Below are positions 6,416 through 7,786 of a DNA stretch of 7,786 nt, piece after piece. Both the position numbers and the translations under genes were made by a program. Numbering within the stretch: the first letter of the stretch is position 1; each line of letters begins with the position of its first letter. This stretch comes from Firmicutes bacterium UBA5388. Lineage in GTDB: Bacteria > Bacillota > UBA4882 > UBA10575. The stretch covers positions 415-8,200 of the forward strand of contig DHOO01000030.1 of the NCBI GenBank assembly GCA_002409975.1, read 5' to 3'. A model generated the notes under the pieces. The model saw only the letters and a list, made by a program, of their open reading frames with translations, made no database searches and was not told the DNA's origin.

Positions 6416-7468
6416 TCACACCTCCAGCTCAAGACCGATTAATTGCTGTAATTTCCATTTTTCCAGATAAAAACCGGTAATAGCTACCCGCATTTGGTAT
6501 TCTGCCTGCAGAAGCTCCACCTCAGCGGAAATCTGATCCAGTAGGCTAATTAAATCTGCAGCCTGTAACTGCTGAACTAGTTGATAATTCTTCTTAACTA
6601 TCTCCAAATGCGTACGATTCAAAGCCAGTTCCTCCTCTACTTGACGGAGAGAGGCATACTGGTTACCAACCACCCTTTTTACTTCCGCTCTTGATTGCTC
6701 TTGATTGAGCAAAGCTAATTCCAGGTTATTCTCCAGTTTTTTCTGTTCCAATGCTAAGAGCGGGCCTATTTTAGCTCGCTCTAAATCAATCTTGGCCAGT
6801 TCTGTTTCTAAAGTTAAAGCTTGAAGAGTAAGACTGTTCTTTAACGCTAATACGATAGCCTCTTCTTCATTTAAAGACCAGGGGGTAGGCGTGGCTATAT
6901 CTTTTAATTCTATTCCTAATTCTCCCGGCTCTAATCCAATTTTCGTTTCAAAATCACGAGTTAATTGTTGATAGTTATCTTCAATCTTTTTTAATGCTAA
7001 GAGGGTAATATGATACTTATTTTCTTGCTGAAGCAACTCTAAACGAGTTTTATATCCTTTTTCTACTTGAATCTCCAGATCTCTTAAGGATTTTTCTTCT
7101 ATTTCAACTTGTTTACTTTTTAGCCTTTTTTCCTGTTCAACCTTAAACATCTCCACATATTTCTGAGCAATCTCAAAAAGTACCTTATCCTTGGTTTGCC
7201 TATAATTTGCCTCTGCTTGAATTAATTTTAGCTCTAATTGAAGCTCTGAATATTTTGAAGTTGTTAACATATTAAGAGCTTTATTCTGTTCATAATCAAA
7301 GCTCGCATTATCTAATCTAAGCTTTGCCATTTTTATCTCATAAGTAGACTGTATACCCATAGTTAGCGCTTCTTCTAAACTCAATAGCTTAACCTCAGCC
7401 CCAAAAGTGGCTTGAGAAACGCCGAACACCAGAAGAAAGGCCAGAAAAAAGCCTTTTGTCTTTAGCAA
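6416..7468 (-). CDS. Short TolC-family helical protein apparently lacking beta-barrel strands
   Basis: From the preferred start this exported protein has 350 residues; numbering below counts from the upstream TTG at 7486 (add 6). A signal peptide, hydrophobic at 13-23, probably ends at TFGA (27-30). Two TolC-type repeats follow: LSLEEALTMGI (35-45) with the tip motif VEKGYKTRLELLQQ (141-154) and KIGL (182-185), then SLNEEEAIVLALKNS (204-218) with LQAADLISLLDQ (307-318) and LIGLELE (349-355). Almost everything between is long, charged, leucine-rich helix. Where TolC inserts strand pairs, at about 68-82 and 238-250, only short connectors occur (NKALNMLTTSKYS and AKIGPLLALEQKK). It therefore probably cannot span a membrane as TolC does, and may form a periplasmic helical tube, hetero-assemble with the next gene product, or act as an adaptor. 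Start: TTG 7466-7468 lies 5 nt behind GGAGGGG (7474-7480); the upstream TTG has no ribosome site. First gene of the operon. Confidence 0.85.
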   Translation of the reverse strand: MLKTKGFFLAFLLVFGVSQATFGAEVKLLSLEEALTMGIQSTYEIKMAKLRLDNASFDYEQNKALNMLTTSKYSELQLELKLIQAEANYRQTKDKVLFEIAQKYVEMFKVEQEKRLKSKQVEIEEKSLRDLEIQVEKGYKTRLELLQQENKYHITLLALKKIEDNYQQLTRDFETKIGLEPGELGIELKDIATPTPWSLNEEEAIVLALKNSLTLQALTLETELAKIDLERAKIGPLLALEQKKLENNLELALLNQEQSRAEVKRVVGNQYASLRQVEEELALNRTHLEIVKKNYQLVQQLQAADLISLLDQISAEVELLQAEYQMRVAITGFYLEKWKLQQLIGLELEV

Positions 7469-7473
7469 TTCAA

Positions 7474-7480
7474 CCCCTCC
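7474..7480 (-). promoter_or_regulatory. Shine-Dalgarno site that decides the short TolC start
   Basis: The minus strand reads GGAGGGG, five nucleotides before TTG 7466-7468. The longest in-frame start, TTG 7484-7486, lies upstream of this motif and has no purine-rich site of its own. The shorter start also gives a more normal signal peptide (MLKTKGFF followed by a hydrophobic run). Confidence 0.6.
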
Positions 7481-7493
7481 AATCAAATTCTTA

Positions 7494-7499
7494 ATTATA
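7494..7499 (-). promoter_or_regulatory. Candidate -10 box of the efflux operon
   Basis: The minus strand has a perfect TATAAT here. Transcription would start near 7487, leaving about 19 nt of leader holding the GGAGGGG ribosome site. No good -35 is seen 15-18 nt further upstream (the region reads CCTCGT), so it would need an activator or be weak, or the match is chance in AT-rich DNA. Confidence 0.35.
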
Positions 7500-7610
7500 A
7501 TTCATCTATTTAAGAAACGAGGGCAGGCACACCATTAACTTTTATCTTGTTTTTTGCTTGGGCCAAGTGTTAACGTTGATCGACTATATAGTGTTTTACT
7601 TATATTCAAG

Positions 7611-7670
7611 GGAATTGTCCAAATAGAATATCTTAGGATTAACCCTATAATTTAGAGATTAGACAATTCC
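7611..7670. repeat. 60-bp interrupted palindrome upstream of the efflux operon
   Basis: GGAATTGTC (7611-7619) and GACAATTCC (7662-7670) are perfect 9-bp inverted arms 42 nt apart. The inner near-palindrome TAGGATTAACCCTA (7634-7647; 12 of 14 bases symmetric) has exactly the same axis, between 7640 and 7641. It may be paired binding sites for a regulator or a foldable element. It lacks a U-tract for a terminator. It ends about 140 nt before the first operon gene. Confidence 0.45.
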
Positions 7671-7786
7671 TTAAAATCATAGTCACTTAACACAGATATA
7701 AACGCCAGAAAACCTATATTGTTCCTCTAGTTGAAAACTTTACGCTTTCCCCATAAGTTCTTCATAAATTCTTTATAAAGCCTCTT

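Larger units (their letters stand above)
7487..7786. other. Non-coding region upstream of the efflux operon, rich in short dyads
   Basis: No gene can be supported in these 300 bases. Besides the -10 candidate and the 60-bp dyad, it holds palindromes CTTGGGCCAAG (7557-7567) and ACTATATAGT (7583-7592), which could be operator sites. At the far edge a minus-strand frame is open from 7786 to a TAG at 7727-7729, reading KRLYKEFMKNLWGKRKVFN. This may be the C-terminus of an upstream gene, but 19 codons are too few to call. No convincing terminator follows it. Confidence 0.4.

Noticed and set aside
7727..7786. Minus-strand open frame of 19 codons running off the right edge, possibly the end of an upstream gene.
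   Set aside because: Too short to distinguish from chance, no recognisable motif and no terminator after it.

Overview
The window suggests a moderately AT-rich bacterium of the Firmicutes type that has an outer membrane. Evidence for Firmicutes is strong purine-rich Shine-Dalgarno sites (GGAGG, GAGGTG), frequent TTG/GTG-type starts and a Rex-like operator. Evidence for an outer membrane is two TolC-family proteins encoded with a membrane fusion protein and a MacB-type ABC transporter. Halanaerobiales, Limnochordia-like lineages or Negativicutes would fit. This placement is inference; no ribosomal or taxonomic marker is present.

All seven recognisable genes are on the minus strand, so they read from high to low coordinates. 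First comes a non-coding stretch (about 7487-7786). It holds several dyads, including a 60-bp interrupted palindrome, and a perfect TATAAT just ahead of the first gene. Next is a compact five-gene operon: a short TolC-family protein that seems to lack the beta-barrel strands (6416-7468), a full-length TolC-family protein (4997-6412), a membrane-anchored MacA/HlyD-type fusion protein (3875-4933), a MacB-type ATPase (3189-3872) and a MacB/FtsX-type permease (1981-3192). Junction gaps are 3, 63, 2 and -4 nt, so these are almost certainly co-transcribed. Together they would form a complete tripartite efflux or secretion machine from inner membrane to outer membrane.

A 282-nt gap (1699-1980) follows. 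It contains a perfect 18-bp Rex-like palindrome over a weak promoter, and a roughly 190-nt leader with several competing inverted repeats ahead of a carbamate kinase gene, arcC (748-1698). After a 135-nt gap comes a small nitroreductase-family flavoprotein (106-612), followed by a hairpin (50-88) that could terminate transcription in both directions.

The most unusual points are the apparently barrel-less TolC homologue paired with a full-length TolC, the short hairpin of the fusion protein, the Rex-like site and structured leader of arcC, and the 60-bp dyad upstream of the efflux operon. I found no mobile element, CRISPR array, tRNA or rRNA.
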